Shown: positions 17,806 through 26,328, numbered from the stretch's first letter. The stretch: 64,000 nucleotides of DNA from Pseudomonas benzenivorans (GCF_033547155.1 NZ_CP137892.1:1426001-1490000); one strand, 5' to 3'. Notes: generated from the letters alone by a model not told the origin. Program-made: numbers and translations.

Positions 17806-18125
17806 TAACCTATACGGAAATTAATTTGGCCGAACATTGTACGCGAATTGCTTGACAATTGCTTGGTAAATAATGTTGGGCGGGCATGTCGGCCGGCGCG
17901 GCGGTTTTTCAAGCAAGTTCGCAATTAACGACTCGGGTAACTAAGTCGTTGTTTTTAGTGGGACGTCCTACCCGGTCGCTGTTTGTATCGGTGGGCCATT
18001 CTGGGCATTGCCGTCGGTCGGATGGCTCCGCGAGCCCTGTAGCTCCAGGCCGCCGCCGCGGCCTGGGCAGCAAAGCCGCCGGCAACTCGGGTAGAATACC
18101 GCCCTCGCAACGAGGGTAGGGCACC
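17806..18125. other. AT-rich divergent intergenic region
   Basis: About 320 bases between the small minus-strand gene and cvfB. The first 130 bases are clearly AT-richer than the surroundings and include TTGACA at 17852 and several TTAA/TAAT steps, as expected of two divergent promoters. I could not pair a -35 with a well-spaced -10. No gene is supported here. Confidence 0.5.
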
Positions 18126-18968
18126 ATGGCGGTAATTGGACGCATGAACTGTTTGCAGGTCGTCAAGCACACCGACTTCGGCCTGTATCTGGATGGTGGC
18201 GCGGATGGCGAAATATTATTGCCCAAGCGCTACATCCCCAAGGATTCGCCGAGTGCAGTGGACGACTGGCTGAATGTATTTATCTATTTGGACAGTGACG
18301 ACAAGTTAATTGCCACCACGGAAAAACCCAAAGTTCAGGTCGGAGAGTTCGCCAGCCTGAAAGTCGTGGATATCAATCGCGTGGGTTTGTTTCTCGACTG
18401 GGGACTGCCCAAAGACTTGCTGCTGCCCCATTCGGAAGAGAAACGCCCGCTGCAGGTCGGCGACTATTGCGTGGTGCATGTCTTTCTCGACAAACGCAGC
18501 AAGCGCATCACCGCTACGGCGCGCCTGGACCGGTACCTGGACAGGTTGCCGGCCAACTATCGGGCCGGTCAGGAGGTCGACCTGCTGGTGGTCGAGTCCA
18601 CCGACATGGGCTTCAAGGCCATCATCAATGGCCAGCACTGGGGGCTGATCCACAAGAACGAACTGTTCAAGTTCTTACGTAGCGGCATGCGCGAGAAGGG
18701 TTTCATCAAGGAAGTGCGCGCCGACGGCAAGATCAGCCTGAGCCTGCAGCCCGTGGGGCAGGACGTCGTGGGCAGCCTCAGCGAGCAGATCCTGGCCAAG
18801 CTGCGTGAGCATGGAGGGGTGCTGGAACTCAGCGACAAGAGCTCGCCGGAAGCCATCAGCGCGCAGTTCCGCGCCAGCAAGGGTAATTTCAAGAAGGCCA
18901 TCGGCGGGTTGTACAAGCAGGGGCTGATCCGGATCCACGACGATCGCATCGAATTGCTCGAGGGCTAA
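18126..18968 (+). CDS. cvfB: CvfB-type S1 RNA-binding protein
   Basis: A 280-residue cytoplasmic protein with tandem S1-like domains followed by a winged helix. The first S1 domain reads VVKHTDFGLYLDGGADGEILLPKRYIP, the second VVDINRVGLFLDWGLPKDLLLPHSE, and a third degenerate one lies around VESTDMGFKAIINGQHWGLIHKNEL. The C-terminal 60 residues (ISAQFRASKGNFKKAIGGLYKQGLI) match the winged helix of CvfB/YitL. The family binds RNA and affects virulence-factor expression in Gram-positive bacteria. Its role in Pseudomonas is unclear. GTAGGG precedes the ATG by 4 bases. Confidence 0.88.
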   Translation: MAVIGRMNCLQVVKHTDFGLYLDGGADGEILLPKRYIPKDSPSAVDDWLNVFIYLDSDDKLIATTEKPKVQVGEFASLKVVDINRVGLFLDWGLPKDLLLPHSEEKRPLQVGDYCVVHVFLDKRSKRITATARLDRYLDRLPANYRAGQEVDLLVVESTDMGFKAIINGQHWGLIHKNELFKFLRSGMREKGFIKEVRADGKISLSLQPVGQDVVGSLSEQILAKLREHGGVLELSDKSSPEAISAQFRASKGNFKKAIGGLYKQGLIRIHDDRIELLEG

Positions 18969-19077
18969 GTTCTACGTCTGGTCGAGCCCATCGCGGCCGG
19001 CAGGCGATGCAGCTCCGAGAGATAAAAACGCAGAACCCTCTTGAGCCCCTGCCGGCCCCATTGAATAATGCGCGAGC

Positions 19078-19153
19078 GCCGTTGTAGCTCAGTTGGTAGA
19101 GCACGTCATTCGTAATGATGGGGTCGGGGGTTCGATTCCTCTCAGCGGCACCA
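19078..19153 (+). tRNA. tRNA-Thr (anticodon CGT)
   Basis: A complete 76-base cloverleaf. The acceptor stem GCCGTTG pairs with CAGCGGC (one G-U), the D-arm is AGCTCAGTTGGTAGAGC, the anticodon loop has CGT at 19111-19113, the T-arm contains GGTTCGATTCC, and the 3' CCA is encoded. It reads ACG codons. Confidence 0.95.
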
Positions 19154-19160
19154 GCGTTTC

Positions 19161-19184
19161 AAGGCCCGCAGCGATGCGGGCCTT
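19161..19184 (+). terminator. Hairpin terminator after tRNA-Thr
   Basis: A perfect 10-bp stem (AAGGCCCGCA / TGCGGGCCTT) with a GCGA loop begins 8 bases after the tRNA. The downstream T-richness is modest (GGTGTTTCTT). Confidence 0.7.
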
Positions 19185-19381
19185 GGTGTTTCTTGGCGGT
19201 TGTCTGGGGCTCGCCAAGGGGGCGCTGTGAGCCCGTGAGTTCATCGGCTCCCTCATCTCTCGCCGCCGGCGATTGGCGTGTCGTCACCTGACACCAGTGT
19301 CCCTCCTAGTCTTCAGCGTTTACAGGCACGGCGCAGGCGGACTGGTGCGGCGCTGGCGTGTCCACTGTCGAGTCCCTCTAC

Positions 19382-19603
19382 CTAGTTCCCGGTTGCACAG
19401 CAGGCGCCTTGCTGCTGAACCGGCGGGCAGCGTACCGAGCCGAACGAGCAGAACACACAACAGTCCCCTGGATTTGGCCGCAGCAGTGTTCGGCACCGAC
19501 TGCACTCGTAGAAGTACAGGCAGGCGTCGGTGGGCATGCTTTCGCGCTTGGCGAAACCGCAGCGCGGACAGGTCAGCACGGACTCGAGGATGATGGGCGG
19601 CAT
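19382..19603 (-). CDS. GDCCVxC-domain protein of a mercury-resistance operon
   Basis: A 73-residue cytoplasmic protein with 11 Cys. The defining GDCCVFC motif is at residues 46-52, a zinc-ribbon-like TCPRC...CSRC pair lies at residues 11-15 and 34-37, and a terminal CC pair is at 68-69. The family is found in mer operons, sometimes as selenoproteins, and is thought to bind mercury or protect cytosolic thiols. No in-frame TGA replaces a Cys here. It is the last gene of the merT-merP unit, 7 bases downstream of merP. I chose the ATG at 19603, which gives the family N terminus (MPPIILESVLTCPRCG). Confidence 0.8.
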   Translation of the reverse strand: MPPIILESVLTCPRCGFAKRESMPTDACLYFYECSRCRTLLRPNPGDCCVFCSFGSVRCPPVQQQGACCATGN

Positions 19604-19610
19604 TGTGGCG

Positions 19611-19886
19611 TTACTCCTGCACCGTGGCGGGATAGCCGGCACTGCTGGTTGCCTCGATCAGTGTGTCGGGCCGGACTTGGTCTGGGGCGTAGCGGACGCT
19701 GGCGGTCTTGCGTGCGTAATCGATCCGCACGCTTTCCACTCCCGGCACTTTCTGCAGTGCCTGTTTGACCGTGATCGGACAGAGTCCGCAGCTCATGTTC
19801 CGCACCTCGAGGGTGACCGGAACCGGGGCACCGGCGGCTGCCAGCAAGGGCAGGATGGCCAGGCTCGTCAGTAGCAGTTTGTGCAT
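19611..19886 (-). CDS. merP: Periplasmic mercury-binding protein MerP
   Basis: A 91-residue protein with a signal peptide (residues 1-20) and one ferredoxin-like heavy-metal-associated domain. The metal site is NMSCGLCPITVKQAL, Cys33 and Cys36, with the MerP-type CPITV sequence after it. MerP binds Hg(II) in the periplasm and hands it to MerT. It lies 12 bases downstream of merT in the same orientation, and AGGAGG precedes the ATG. Confidence 0.92.
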   Translation of the reverse strand: MHKLLLTSLAILPLLAAAGAPVPVTLEVRNMSCGLCPITVKQALQKVPGVESVRIDYARKTASVRYAPDQVRPDTLIEATSSAGYPATVQE

Positions 19887-19898
19887 GGGACACCTCCT

Positions 19899-20249
19899 TC
19901 AGTAAAACAGCAGCGGCGCGAGCCAGGGCAGGGCCAGCAGGGCGAGCAGCAGCACCGTCACTATCCAGAACGCGAGACGCTGACGGTTGCTCCCGCGCGG
20001 CCTGGCGCAGCGGGTGCCCGGCGTACAGGCCGGCGGCAGGAGATAGAGCCGGCGAAAAGCCAGGCCGAGAAACAGCAGGGTCAAAGCGATGAAGAACGGA
20101 CGGTAGGGTTCCATGGCCACGAGGCTGCCGACCCAAGAGCCACCGACGCCGAGGGTCAGCAACAGCAACGGTGCGACGCAGCATAGCGAGGCGCCAATGG
20201 CCGCCAGGCTGCCCGCGACCAGTGAACCTTTCCCGGTGAACTGAGCCAT
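19899..20249 (-). CDS. merT: Mercuric ion importer MerT
   Basis: A 116-residue inner-membrane protein with three hydrophobic helices. Helix one contains the vicinal Cys pair (GASLCCVAPLLLLTLG, Cys23-Cys24) that accepts Hg(II) from MerP, and a cytoplasmic loop carries a second pair (PPACTPGTRCAR, Cys75 and Cys81) that normally hands it to mercuric reductase. It is the first gene of the structural mer operon, driven by the MerR-controlled promoter just upstream. MerA is not encoded nearby, so the downstream fate of the imported ion is open. Confidence 0.92.
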   Translation of the reverse strand: MAQFTGKGSLVAGSLAAIGASLCCVAPLLLLTLGVGGSWVGSLVAMEPYRPFFIALTLLFLGLAFRRLYLLPPACTPGTRCARPRGSNRQRLAFWIVTVLLLALLALPWLAPLLFY

Positions 20250-20282
20250 GTCGATTCCTTGAACCTGTGGATGTTGCTGTCA

Positions 20283-20313
20283 GTCTAAATTCCGTACCCG
20301 AGTACGGAGTCAA
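20283..20313 (-). promoter_or_regulatory. MerR-controlled mer promoter/operator
   Basis: On the minus strand, -35 TTGACT and -10 TTAGAC are separated by 19 bases, the overlong spacing characteristic of MerR-family promoters. The spacer holds the dyad CCGTAC-N4-GTACGG (20292-20307), which matches the Tn501/Tn21 mer operator half-sites. MerR bound to Hg(II) would untwist the spacer and start merTP transcription. Divergent merR begins 10 bases away on the other strand, so MerR should also repress itself. Confidence 0.9.
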
Positions 20314-20323
20314 GGAGGAAATC

Positions 20324-20749
20324 ATGGGGGGCGAACTGAGTATCGGTAAATTGGCCAAGGCTGCTGGGGTGAGCGTTGAGACGATCCGCTACTACCAGCG
20401 GCGCGGCTTGCTGCATGAGCCGGTCAAACCGCCGGGTGGCCAGCGGCGCTATCCGGCGCTCATGGTCGCCCGGCTGTGTTTTATCAAGCGGGCGCAGGCG
20501 TTGGGCTTCACGCTCGAGGAGGTGGCGGGCTTGCTCGGCCTCGATCAGGCGTGTGCCTGCGCCGAGACGCGGGCCCTGGCGGCCCGCAAGTTGGCACTCA
20601 TCGAGCAGAAAATGGCCGAGCTGGCAGGAATTCGGCAGATCCTGGATGAACTGATCGCACAGTGCGACGCCGGCGAGGAAAAAGCGCAGTGCCCGATCAT
20701 CGAGGTGCTGACCGGAGGGCCGGGTAGCCGGGCCGGCTCCTCAGCATGA
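20324..20749 (+). CDS. merR: Mercury-responsive regulator MerR
   Basis: A 141-residue MerR-family protein. The winged helix-turn-helix is at residues 5-75 (SIGKLAKAAGVSVETIRYYQ). The three Hg(II)-binding Cys of MerR are in place: Cys79 (ACAC segment), Cys114 and Cys123 (QCDAGEEKAQC), with the same relative spacing as in Tn501 MerR. This separates it from copper (CueR) and zinc (ZntR) relatives. GGAGG stands 6 bases before the ATG at 20324. It is transcribed away from merTP across the shared operator. Confidence 0.93.
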   Translation: MGGELSIGKLAKAAGVSVETIRYYQRRGLLHEPVKPPGGQRRYPALMVARLCFIKRAQALGFTLEEVAGLLGLDQACACAETRALAARKLALIEQKMAELAGIRQILDELIAQCDAGEEKAQCPIIEVLTGGPGSRAGSSA

Positions 20750-20800
20750 AGGGCATGTGCAGGGGCAGGGGAGGGGCCCCAGGGGGCGCCCCGATCAGCT

Positions 20801-21409
20801 CTACTGGGGTGCGGCCATCAGCTCGCGCAGGTAGTCGATGACCTCCGGGTTGTCCCATTCGGCGGCGCCCAGTTTGCGCCCCAGCTCCCGGCCCTGGCGG
20901 TCGAGCAGCAGGGTGGCCGGCAAGCCATAGGCGCCCAGGTCGCGGTTGGCCTGGGCGCGCTCGTCGATATAGAGCTCGAGGTGTCGGATGCCGATCTCGG
21001 TGTAGAAGTCCCGCACCAGCTGCGTCCCGTCCGGGTCGACCGAGAGGGCCAGCACCTGAAAGTCCTTGCCGCCGAGTCGTTCCTGCAGGCGGTCCAGGGT
21101 CGGCATTTCCTCGCGGCAGGGGGCGCACCAGGTGGCCCAGACGTTGAGCAGCACTATCTTGCCCTCGAAGTCGCCCAGCGTGCGGCGCTTGCCCTCGCCA
21201 TCGCTAAACTCGACTTCCGCTACGGGCTTCGGCGTGGGCCAGATGGTCAGGCCGGCGCGGATGCCGGCATCGGCGGTCTGCGCCGTGGCCGGACCCGCAG
21301 CCTGAAGGAGGAGGGCCAGGAGGCCGCTCGTCAGCCGCCGCCAGGGCCTGCCCAGTCCTGTGTGCTTGGGCGCTGTCGGCGTGTATGGGATTCGTAGTTG
21401 CCGGATCAT
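20801..21409 (-). CDS. TlpA-like periplasmic thioredoxin
   Basis: A 202-residue protein with an N-terminal membrane anchor or signal (LTSGLLALLLQAAGPATAQ) and a thioredoxin fold carrying the redox pair WATWCAPCREEMPTL. This is the TlpA/ResA type that reduces cytochrome c or copper-site cysteines in the periplasm. It lies 145 bases below the DUF411 gene on the same strand and so probably ends the cop operon, where it could reduce CopA or cytochrome thiols. The ATG at 21409 is favoured because GAGGGCG lies 8 bases upstream. A start 21 bases earlier is possible. Confidence 0.8.
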   Translation of the reverse strand: MIRQLRIPYTPTAPKHTGLGRPWRRLTSGLLALLLQAAGPATAQTADAGIRAGLTIWPTPKPVAEVEFSDGEGKRRTLGDFEGKIVLLNVWATWCAPCREEMPTLDRLQERLGGKDFQVLALSVDPDGTQLVRDFYTEIGIRHLELYIDERAQANRDLGAYGLPATLLLDRQGRELGRKLGAAEWDNPEVIDYLRELMAAPQ

Positions 21410-21554
21410 GGTTCGCCCTCGTCGCATCATGCCGGATCAGGCTGCCGGCCGAACGCTCTACCGTTGTCAGCAGGCCGAGCGGTTGGTTGGGCTCTGGAGC
21501 CAGTGTAGTCAGCCTGGCCCCGGGGACTGTCGGGCGACTGGGCGAGATCGACGT

Positions 21555-22022
21555 TTAGTTCGCCGGATACTCGGCGACCACCAGGTCGCGGCCCGCCGGA
21601 GTCAGACCGATGACCTGGTAGGCCTGCTGCTTGCCGCCGACTTCCATGCCCGGCGAGCCGGCCGGCATGCCGGGCACGGCGATGCCGAGCAGGTCGGTGC
21701 GTCCGTGCAGTTCGCGCACTTGCGCCGCCGGCACATGGCCCTCGACGAACTTGCCGTCGAGCACCGCGGTGTGACAGGCGGCCAGGCGGGGCGCCACGCC
21801 CAGGCGCTGCTTGACCGCGACCATGTCCGACTCGACATGGTCATTGACCTTGAAGCCATTGTCTTGCAGGTGTGCGACCCACTTCTTGCAGCAGCCACAG
21901 TTGGCGTCGCGGTGCACGTCGAGGGTCAGGGGCTCGGCGGCCTGCGCCGCGGCGCCGAACAGCAGGACGGCCAAGGCGCTGGCCTGAATGCCGGCTCGGT
22001 ACAGGTTGGATTTAGTGGGCAT
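21555..22022 (-). CDS. DUF411 copper-binding periplasmic protein
   Basis: A 155-residue protein with a signal peptide (VLLFGAAAQAAEP) and the DUF411 core: RDANCGCCKKW near residues 38-48 with three Cys, then GVAPRLAACHTAVLDGKFVEGHVPA. Family members sit in copper and silver operons and are thought to bind Cu(I). Its start lies inside the end of the cytochrome gene. AAGGAG occurs 7 bases before the ATG at 22022, a spacing that favours this start over the ATG two codons earlier. The overlap shows tight translational coupling. Confidence 0.82.
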   Translation of the reverse strand: MPTKSNLYRAGIQASALAVLLFGAAAQAAEPLTLDVHRDANCGCCKKWVAHLQDNGFKVNDHVESDMVAVKQRLGVAPRLAACHTAVLDGKFVEGHVPAAQVRELHGRTDLLGIAVPGMPAGSPGMEVGGKQQAYQVIGLTPAGRDLVVAEYPAN

Positions 22023-22818
22023 GCACATGCTCCTTGCCGTCGGCGTGGAGGTGGATCGTGGTGGCCGGCTTTGGCACCTCGGCAGCTATCTGGGTGTCGT
22101 GGTGGCTGGCGCCGGGCGTTGCGTCGCCATGGTGGTCGACGGCGGCATCATGGTGACTGGCGCCAGCCGCCTCGCCAGCATGATGGTCATCCGCGGCCTC
22201 GTCATGATGGCTCATGCCGGCCATTTCGCCGGCGTGGTGATCGTCGCTGGCGCCGCCGTGCTGTCCTTCATGGTTGTGCATGTCGGACTCGCCGCCGCCG
22301 TGCTGGTGGCCGCCGCTGGAGGCGACCAGGGCGCGGTACTCCCGGGGGTCGAGTTCCGGCAGCTTCTGCAGGAAGGCGACCATGCCCCAGATATAGGGGT
22401 CAGCCATGCTCTTGCCCCAGGCCGGCATGCCGCTGGCCTTGATGCCGTGCTTGATGGTCCAGAAGGCGGCCGCCGGGTTGCCGTCGACGCCGATCTCGGC
22501 CAGGTTCGGCGGTGCGGGATAGAGCGCCTGGCTCAGTTCGGTAGCGGCGACGCCGGGGGCCAGGTGGCAGCCGATGCACATCGAGTTGTAGTTGCCGGCG
22601 CCGGCGCGGATCAGCTCCTGGTCGTCGAGGTCGGGCACCTGAATATCCCGCGAGCGCACCTCGATGGAGCGATCGCGGGCCATGCTCAGGAAGGCGTACA
22701 TGGCCGGCAGGTGCGGGTCGTCGGCGCCGACGTTGACCAGGCCGAAGTAGGCGCCGGCGGTGGCCGCGGCCCCGCCGACTATGCTCGCGGCGACCAGGGT
22801 CTTTATTGTTCTTTTCAC
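22012..22818 (-). CDS. Cytochrome c with a long His-rich metal-binding tail
   Basis: A 268-residue exported cytochrome. After a membrane-anchor-like N terminus (residues 8-30) comes one class I cytochrome c domain: the heme site is CIGCH at residues 81-85 and the axial Met is in SGMPAWG, Met131. Residues 168-268 form a tail with about 22 His in 101 residues, in HH-D/A-G repeats such as DHHAGE and SHHDAA. The tail is not part of the cytochrome fold and looks like a metal sponge. It is the third gene of the cop operon, 10 bases below copB. Confidence 0.85.
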   Translation of the reverse strand: MKRTIKTLVAASIVGGAAATAGAYFGLVNVGADDPHLPAMYAFLSMARDRSIEVRSRDIQVPDLDDQELIRAGAGNYNSMCIGCHLAPGVAATELSQALYPAPPNLAEIGVDGNPAAAFWTIKHGIKASGMPAWGKSMADPYIWGMVAFLQKLPELDPREYRALVASSGGHQHGGGESDMHNHEGQHGGASDDHHAGEMAGMSHHDEAADDHHAGEAAGASHHDAAVDHHGDATPGASHHDTQIAAEVPKPATTIHLHADGKEHVHAH

Positions 22819-22827
22819 ATCAGGTCC

Positions 22828-23829
22828 TCAGAACCACAGCCGGATACCGGCGACCAGGCGCGCCTCGCTGACATCGCCGCCTTCTTCGCGCACCATGTCG
22901 GCGGTATTGCCGTAGGCGCGATTCCAGGTGACACCGATGTAGGGTGCGAATTCACGGCGAATCTCGTAGCGCAGGCGCAGGCCCACTTCACTGCTGGCCA
23001 GGCCAGAGCCTACGCCGCGCTCGTGGTCGTTCCTGGCGTAGAAATTCAGTTCGGCGGTGGGCTGCAGGATCAGCCGGTTGGTCAGCAGCATGTCGTACTC
23101 GCCCTCCAGGCGCAGGGCGCTCTGTCCCTGTTCGCCGACGAAACCGGTAGCCTCGACTTCCAGGCCGTACAGCGGCATGCCCTGGATGCCGAAGGCACCC
23201 CAGGTCTGCGCCGGGCCCGGCTCGAAGTCCTGGCGCAGGCCGCCGACCAGCTCCCACCAGGGGCCGATGGCGTGGCCCCAGAGCGCCTGGAGCTCGGCTT
23301 CCTCAGTCATGCCGTTGGTCCGCTCGCCTTCCGAGCGCAGCCACAGGCGGTCGATGTCGCCGCCCACCCAGGCCGAGGCATCCCAGCTGAGCACGCTGCC
23401 TTCGTCGGCGTTCTGGTATTCCAGCTGGTCGAACAGCAGGAACCAGCTGAGCATCTTGTCGTGCACGGCATGGCCGGGCAGCGGCGGGAACGCGGCGGCG
23501 CGGTCGGCGTCGGTCAGCACCGGGATCGGCGTGCGGCTGGTGGTGGGCGGCTGGTAGGCGTCGCCGTGGCCCATGGCCTTATGGTCCATCTGGCCGTGGT
23601 TCATCTGGCTGTGATCCATGGCGCCGTGGTCCATGACCTGGGGCTGCTGGGCCGGCGCCTGCATGCCGCCATGACCCATCGCCCCATGGTTCATCTGCGA
23701 ATGGTCCATTTTCGAATGATCCATCTGCGAGTGGTCCATCTGCCCGGCGGCATTGGCCAGGCTGGTCACGCCCAGGGCGAGCGCCAGGGCGCCGCCGACC
23801 CGTCTTGCGGTATTCAGTGAGCTGATCAT
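22828..23829 (-). CDS. copB: Outer-membrane copper-resistance protein CopB
   Basis: A 333-residue protein. A signal peptide ends near residue 27 (TSLANA), then residues 30-80 are a Met/His repeat region (MDHSQM, MDHSKM, MNHGAM units) that binds copper, followed by the CopB/PcoB beta-barrel domain ([21 protein letters not shown] to the terminal [10 protein letters not shown]). The C-terminal Phe fits an outer-membrane barrel. It follows copA after 12 bases. CopB family members help sequester or export copper across the outer membrane, in concert with the CopA oxidase. Confidence 0.92.
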   Translation of the reverse strand: MISSLNTARRVGGALALALGVTSLANAAGQMDHSQMDHSKMDHSQMNHGAMGHGGMQAPAQQPQVMDHGAMDHSQMNHGQMDHKAMGHGDAYQPPTTSRTPIPVLTDADRAAAFPPLPGHAVHDKMLSWFLLFDQLEYQNADEGSVLSWDASAWVGGDIDRLWLRSEGERTNGMTEEAELQALWGHAIGPWWELVGGLRQDFEPGPAQTWGAFGIQGMPLYGLEVEATGFVGEQGQSALRLEGEYDMLLTNRLILQPTAELNFYARNDHERGVGSGLASSEVGLRLRYEIRREFAPYIGVTWNRAYGNTADMVREEGGDVSEARLVAGIRLWF

Positions 23830-23841
23830 CTCTAGGTTCCC

Positions 23842-25629
23842 TTACTCGTCCACGCGCACTTCACGGAACATGCCCATTTCCATGTGCAGCAGCAGGTGGC
23901 AATGGTAGGCCCAGCGGCCCAGGGCGTCGGCGGTGACCCGGTAGCTGCGCTTGGAGCCCGGCGGCATGTCGATGGTGTGTTTGCGCACCCTGAAGTTGCC
24001 GTGGTCGTCTTCCAGGTCGCTCCACATGCCGTGCAGGTGGATGGGGTGGGTCATCATGGTGTCGTTGACCAGGGTGATGCGCAGGCGCTCGCCGTACTTG
24101 ATACGCACCGGCTCCGAGTCGGAGAACTTGATGCCGTCGAACGACCAGGCGAACTTCTCCATGTGCCCGGTCAGGTGCAACTCGATGGTACGGCTCGGCT
24201 CGCGGCCGTCCGGGTCGGGGAAGGTGCTCTTGAGGTCGGCGTAGGTCAGTACCCGGCGGCCGTTGTCGCGCAGGCCCATGCCCGGATCGTCGAGTTTCGA
24301 GGTGGGCATCATGGTCTGCATGTCGACCAGCGGATTGTTCTCCTCCGAGGCCGGATGGGCTTGCATCTGCCCGCTCATGCCGGCCATTTCGCCCATGGCG
24401 CCCATGCCCGTTATGCTGCCATGGTCCATGCCGGCCATCTGCCCATGGTTCATCTGGCTGTGGTCCATGCCGGACATACCGCCGTGATCCATGCCGCCCA
24501 TGCTGCCATGGTCCATGCCCATGTCGTCCATGCCGATCAGCGGGCGTGGGTCGACCTCGGGCACCGGGGCGCTCAGGCCTTCGCGCACGGCCAGGGTGCC
24601 GCGGGCATAGCCGGTGCGGTCCATGGATTGGGCGAAGATGCTGTAGGCCTCGGCGCTGGCCGGCTCGACTATCACGTCATAGGTTTCCGCCACGGCGATG
24701 CGGAACTCGTCGACGCTGACCGGCTCCACGTGCAGCCCGTCGGCGGCCACCACGGTCATCTTCAGGCCGGGGATGCGCACGTCGAAATAGCTCATGGCCG
24801 AGCCGTTGATGAAGCGCAGGCGCAGCTTCTCGCCCGGCTTGAACAGGCCGGTCCAGTTGCCATTGGGCGCCTGGCCGTTCATCAGGTAGGTGTAGGTATA
24901 ACCGCTGACATCGGCCAGGTCGGTGGGGCTCATCTTCATCTCGGCCCACATCTTGCGATCGGCCACGGCCTCGGACCAGCCCTTCTCGCTGACGTCGTCG
25001 ATGAAGTCGCCGACCGTTCGCTTGCGGAAGTTGTAGTAGTCCGACTGCTTCTTCAGCTTGGCCATCAAGCGATTCGGCTCTTCATCGGTCCAGTCGGTGA
25101 GCATCACCACGTAGTCGCGGTCGTACTGGAAGGGTTCCGGCTCCTTGGCGTCGATGATGATCGGCCCATAGACCCCGGCCTGCTCCTGCAGCCCCGAGTG
25201 GCTGTGGTACCAGTAGGTGCCGTTCTGCCGCACCTTGAACCGGTACTCGTACATGCCGTTGGGCGCGATGCCGTGGAAGCTCAGGCCCGGCACGCCATCC
25301 ATGTTGGCCGGCAGGATGATGCCGTGCCAGTGGATCGAGGTGTCTTCGCTCAGGCGATTGCGCACGCGCAGGGTCACGGTGTCGCCTTCGCGCCAACGCA
25401 GGAGGGGGCCCGGCAGACTGCCATTGATGGTCATCGCGGTGCGGGCCTTGCCGGTGATGTTCACCGGGGATTCGCCGATGAACAGCTCGAAATCGGTGCC
25501 CGCCAGCATGGTCGGCTGGCCGGGGCTGTTGACGGCCCACACCGGTGTGCGCCACAGGCCCAGTCCGGCCAGCAGGCCGCCGGCGGTCAGGCCTTTGACG
25601 AAGGTCCGCCTCGAGGTTTTCGCTTGCAT
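23842..25629 (-). CDS. copA: Multicopper oxidase CopA (copper resistance)
   Basis: A 595-residue periplasmic oxidase with a twin-arginine signal (TSRRTFVKGLTAGG). The four copper-binding motifs are present: IHWHGIILP, YWYHSHSGLQEQ, HPIHLHGMW and YHCHLLLHMEMGMF. A Met/His-rich insert of MDHG/MxGM repeats (about residues 365-420) would bind extra copper ions. The enzyme oxidises Cu(I) to less toxic Cu(II). The ATG at 25629 is placed directly before the Tat motif. An in-frame TTG five codons upstream is an alternative. It leads the operon copA-copB-cytochrome-DUF411-TlpA. Confidence 0.93.
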   Translation of the reverse strand: MQAKTSRRTFVKGLTAGGLLAGLGLWRTPVWAVNSPGQPTMLAGTDFELFIGESPVNITGKARTAMTINGSLPGPLLRWREGDTVTLRVRNRLSEDTSIHWHGIILPANMDGVPGLSFHGIAPNGMYEYRFKVRQNGTYWYHSHSGLQEQAGVYGPIIIDAKEPEPFQYDRDYVVMLTDWTDEEPNRLMAKLKKQSDYYNFRKRTVGDFIDDVSEKGWSEAVADRKMWAEMKMSPTDLADVSGYTYTYLMNGQAPNGNWTGLFKPGEKLRLRFINGSAMSYFDVRIPGLKMTVVAADGLHVEPVSVDEFRIAVAETYDVIVEPASAEAYSIFAQSMDRTGYARGTLAVREGLSAPVPEVDPRPLIGMDDMGMDHGSMGGMDHGGMSGMDHSQMNHGQMAGMDHGSITGMGAMGEMAGMSGQMQAHPASEENNPLVDMQTMMPTSKLDDPGMGLRDNGRRVLTYADLKSTFPDPDGREPSRTIELHLTGHMEKFAWSFDGIKFSDSEPVRIKYGERLRITLVNDTMMTHPIHLHGMWSDLEDDHGNFRVRKHTIDMPPGSKRSYRVTADALGRWAYHCHLLLHMEMGMFREVRVDE

Positions 25630-25806
25630 GCCGTTTATGTCCAATTAATCGAAGGAAGCCAGTGCTGGGCGACCAACCGCCTTATGGCGCGAGGTTGGTA
25701 CCGCGTTGGTCAGGGGGCTTCCGACTCCCTGCAGGTTTGTCCGCTGACGCCGCCCGGGCGTGCGTCAACGAGGGTAAAAATTGCCATATTCCAACCTTCG
25801 GGGTGA

Positions 25807-25820
25807 TTACATTTCTGTAA
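25807..25820 (-). promoter_or_regulatory. CopR box upstream of copA
   Basis: TTACA-TTTC-TGTAA is a near-perfect palindrome matching the cop box known in Pseudomonas. It lies about 180 bases before copA and is identical in sequence to the box upstream of copR. It is nested in a wider inverted repeat CCAACCTT / AAGGTTGG at 25791-25826. Confidence 0.8.
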
Positions 25821-25840
25821 GGTTGGCCGGCGGGGGCCGA

Positions 25841-26038
25841 TCAGCACTTGGCGTGTTCGGCCTTCTTCATCTTCATTCCGGCCACCGGCTCGGCGGCCTT
25901 TGGCTGCTGGGCAGCCTGCGCGGTCAGGGTTTCGCTCGACTGCATGCGGGCGAAGGTGCGGTCGCCGCCGCCTTCGGCCATGGCCAGGGAAGAAAGGCTC
26001 AGGGCAGCAATGGCGAAGAGGGTTTTCAGCGTATTCAT
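25841..26038 (-). CDS. PtrA-like copper-inducible small periplasmic protein
   Basis: A 65-residue peptide with a signal sequence (LFAIAALSLSSLAMA) and a mature part that starts EGGGDRTFARMQSSE and ends MKMKKAEHAKC. The EGGGDRTFxRM segment matches the N-terminal domain of PtrA, a protein strongly induced by copper in Pseudomonas and first reported as a repressor of type III secretion. The single terminal Cys and nearby Met and His could bind copper. A CopR box lies 120 bases upstream, shared with the divergent bufferin gene. I chose the ATG at 26038, which begins directly at the signal peptide. Confidence 0.75.
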   Translation of the reverse strand: MNTLKTLFAIAALSLSSLAMAEGGGDRTFARMQSSETLTAQAAQQPKAAEPVAGMKMKKAEHAKC

Positions 26039-26160
26039 GGGGGTATCCTCGGTAGCGCCGTTTCGGACCGCCGAGCACGGTGTGCTCGAACGGCGGGGGG
26101 TGAGCTTCAGGCTCGAACCCACCTTAGCCGGCGGCGCCTGTCAGTCCGCTGAGTTAGAAA

Positions 26161-26174
26161 TTACAGTTCTGTCA
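26161..26174. promoter_or_regulatory. CopR box in the ptrA-like / bufferin divergent region
   Basis: TTACA-GTTC-TGTCA matches the other two cop boxes with one arm mismatch. It is placed 123 bases from the PtrA-like gene and 155 bases from the bufferin gene, which diverge from this region. Confidence 0.72.
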
Positions 26175-26328
26175 GGATGCGTTTTTATTCTTGAAGGGCC
26201 TCCGCTCGTCTCTCTACTGTCATGTCCGTGCCTCATGGGCATGTCAGGCAGCGATGCCTGGATTTTCGGGTTGGTGCGGCGCGGGCCGCTGTCGACCTCC
26301 ACCTCTGACGACCTAGAGAGACAACGAC

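Noticed and set aside
26101..26328. Additional small gene between the PtrA-like and bufferin genes
   Set aside because: Only short frames without ribosome-binding sites are seen. The region is better explained as the divergent promoter with a CopR box.
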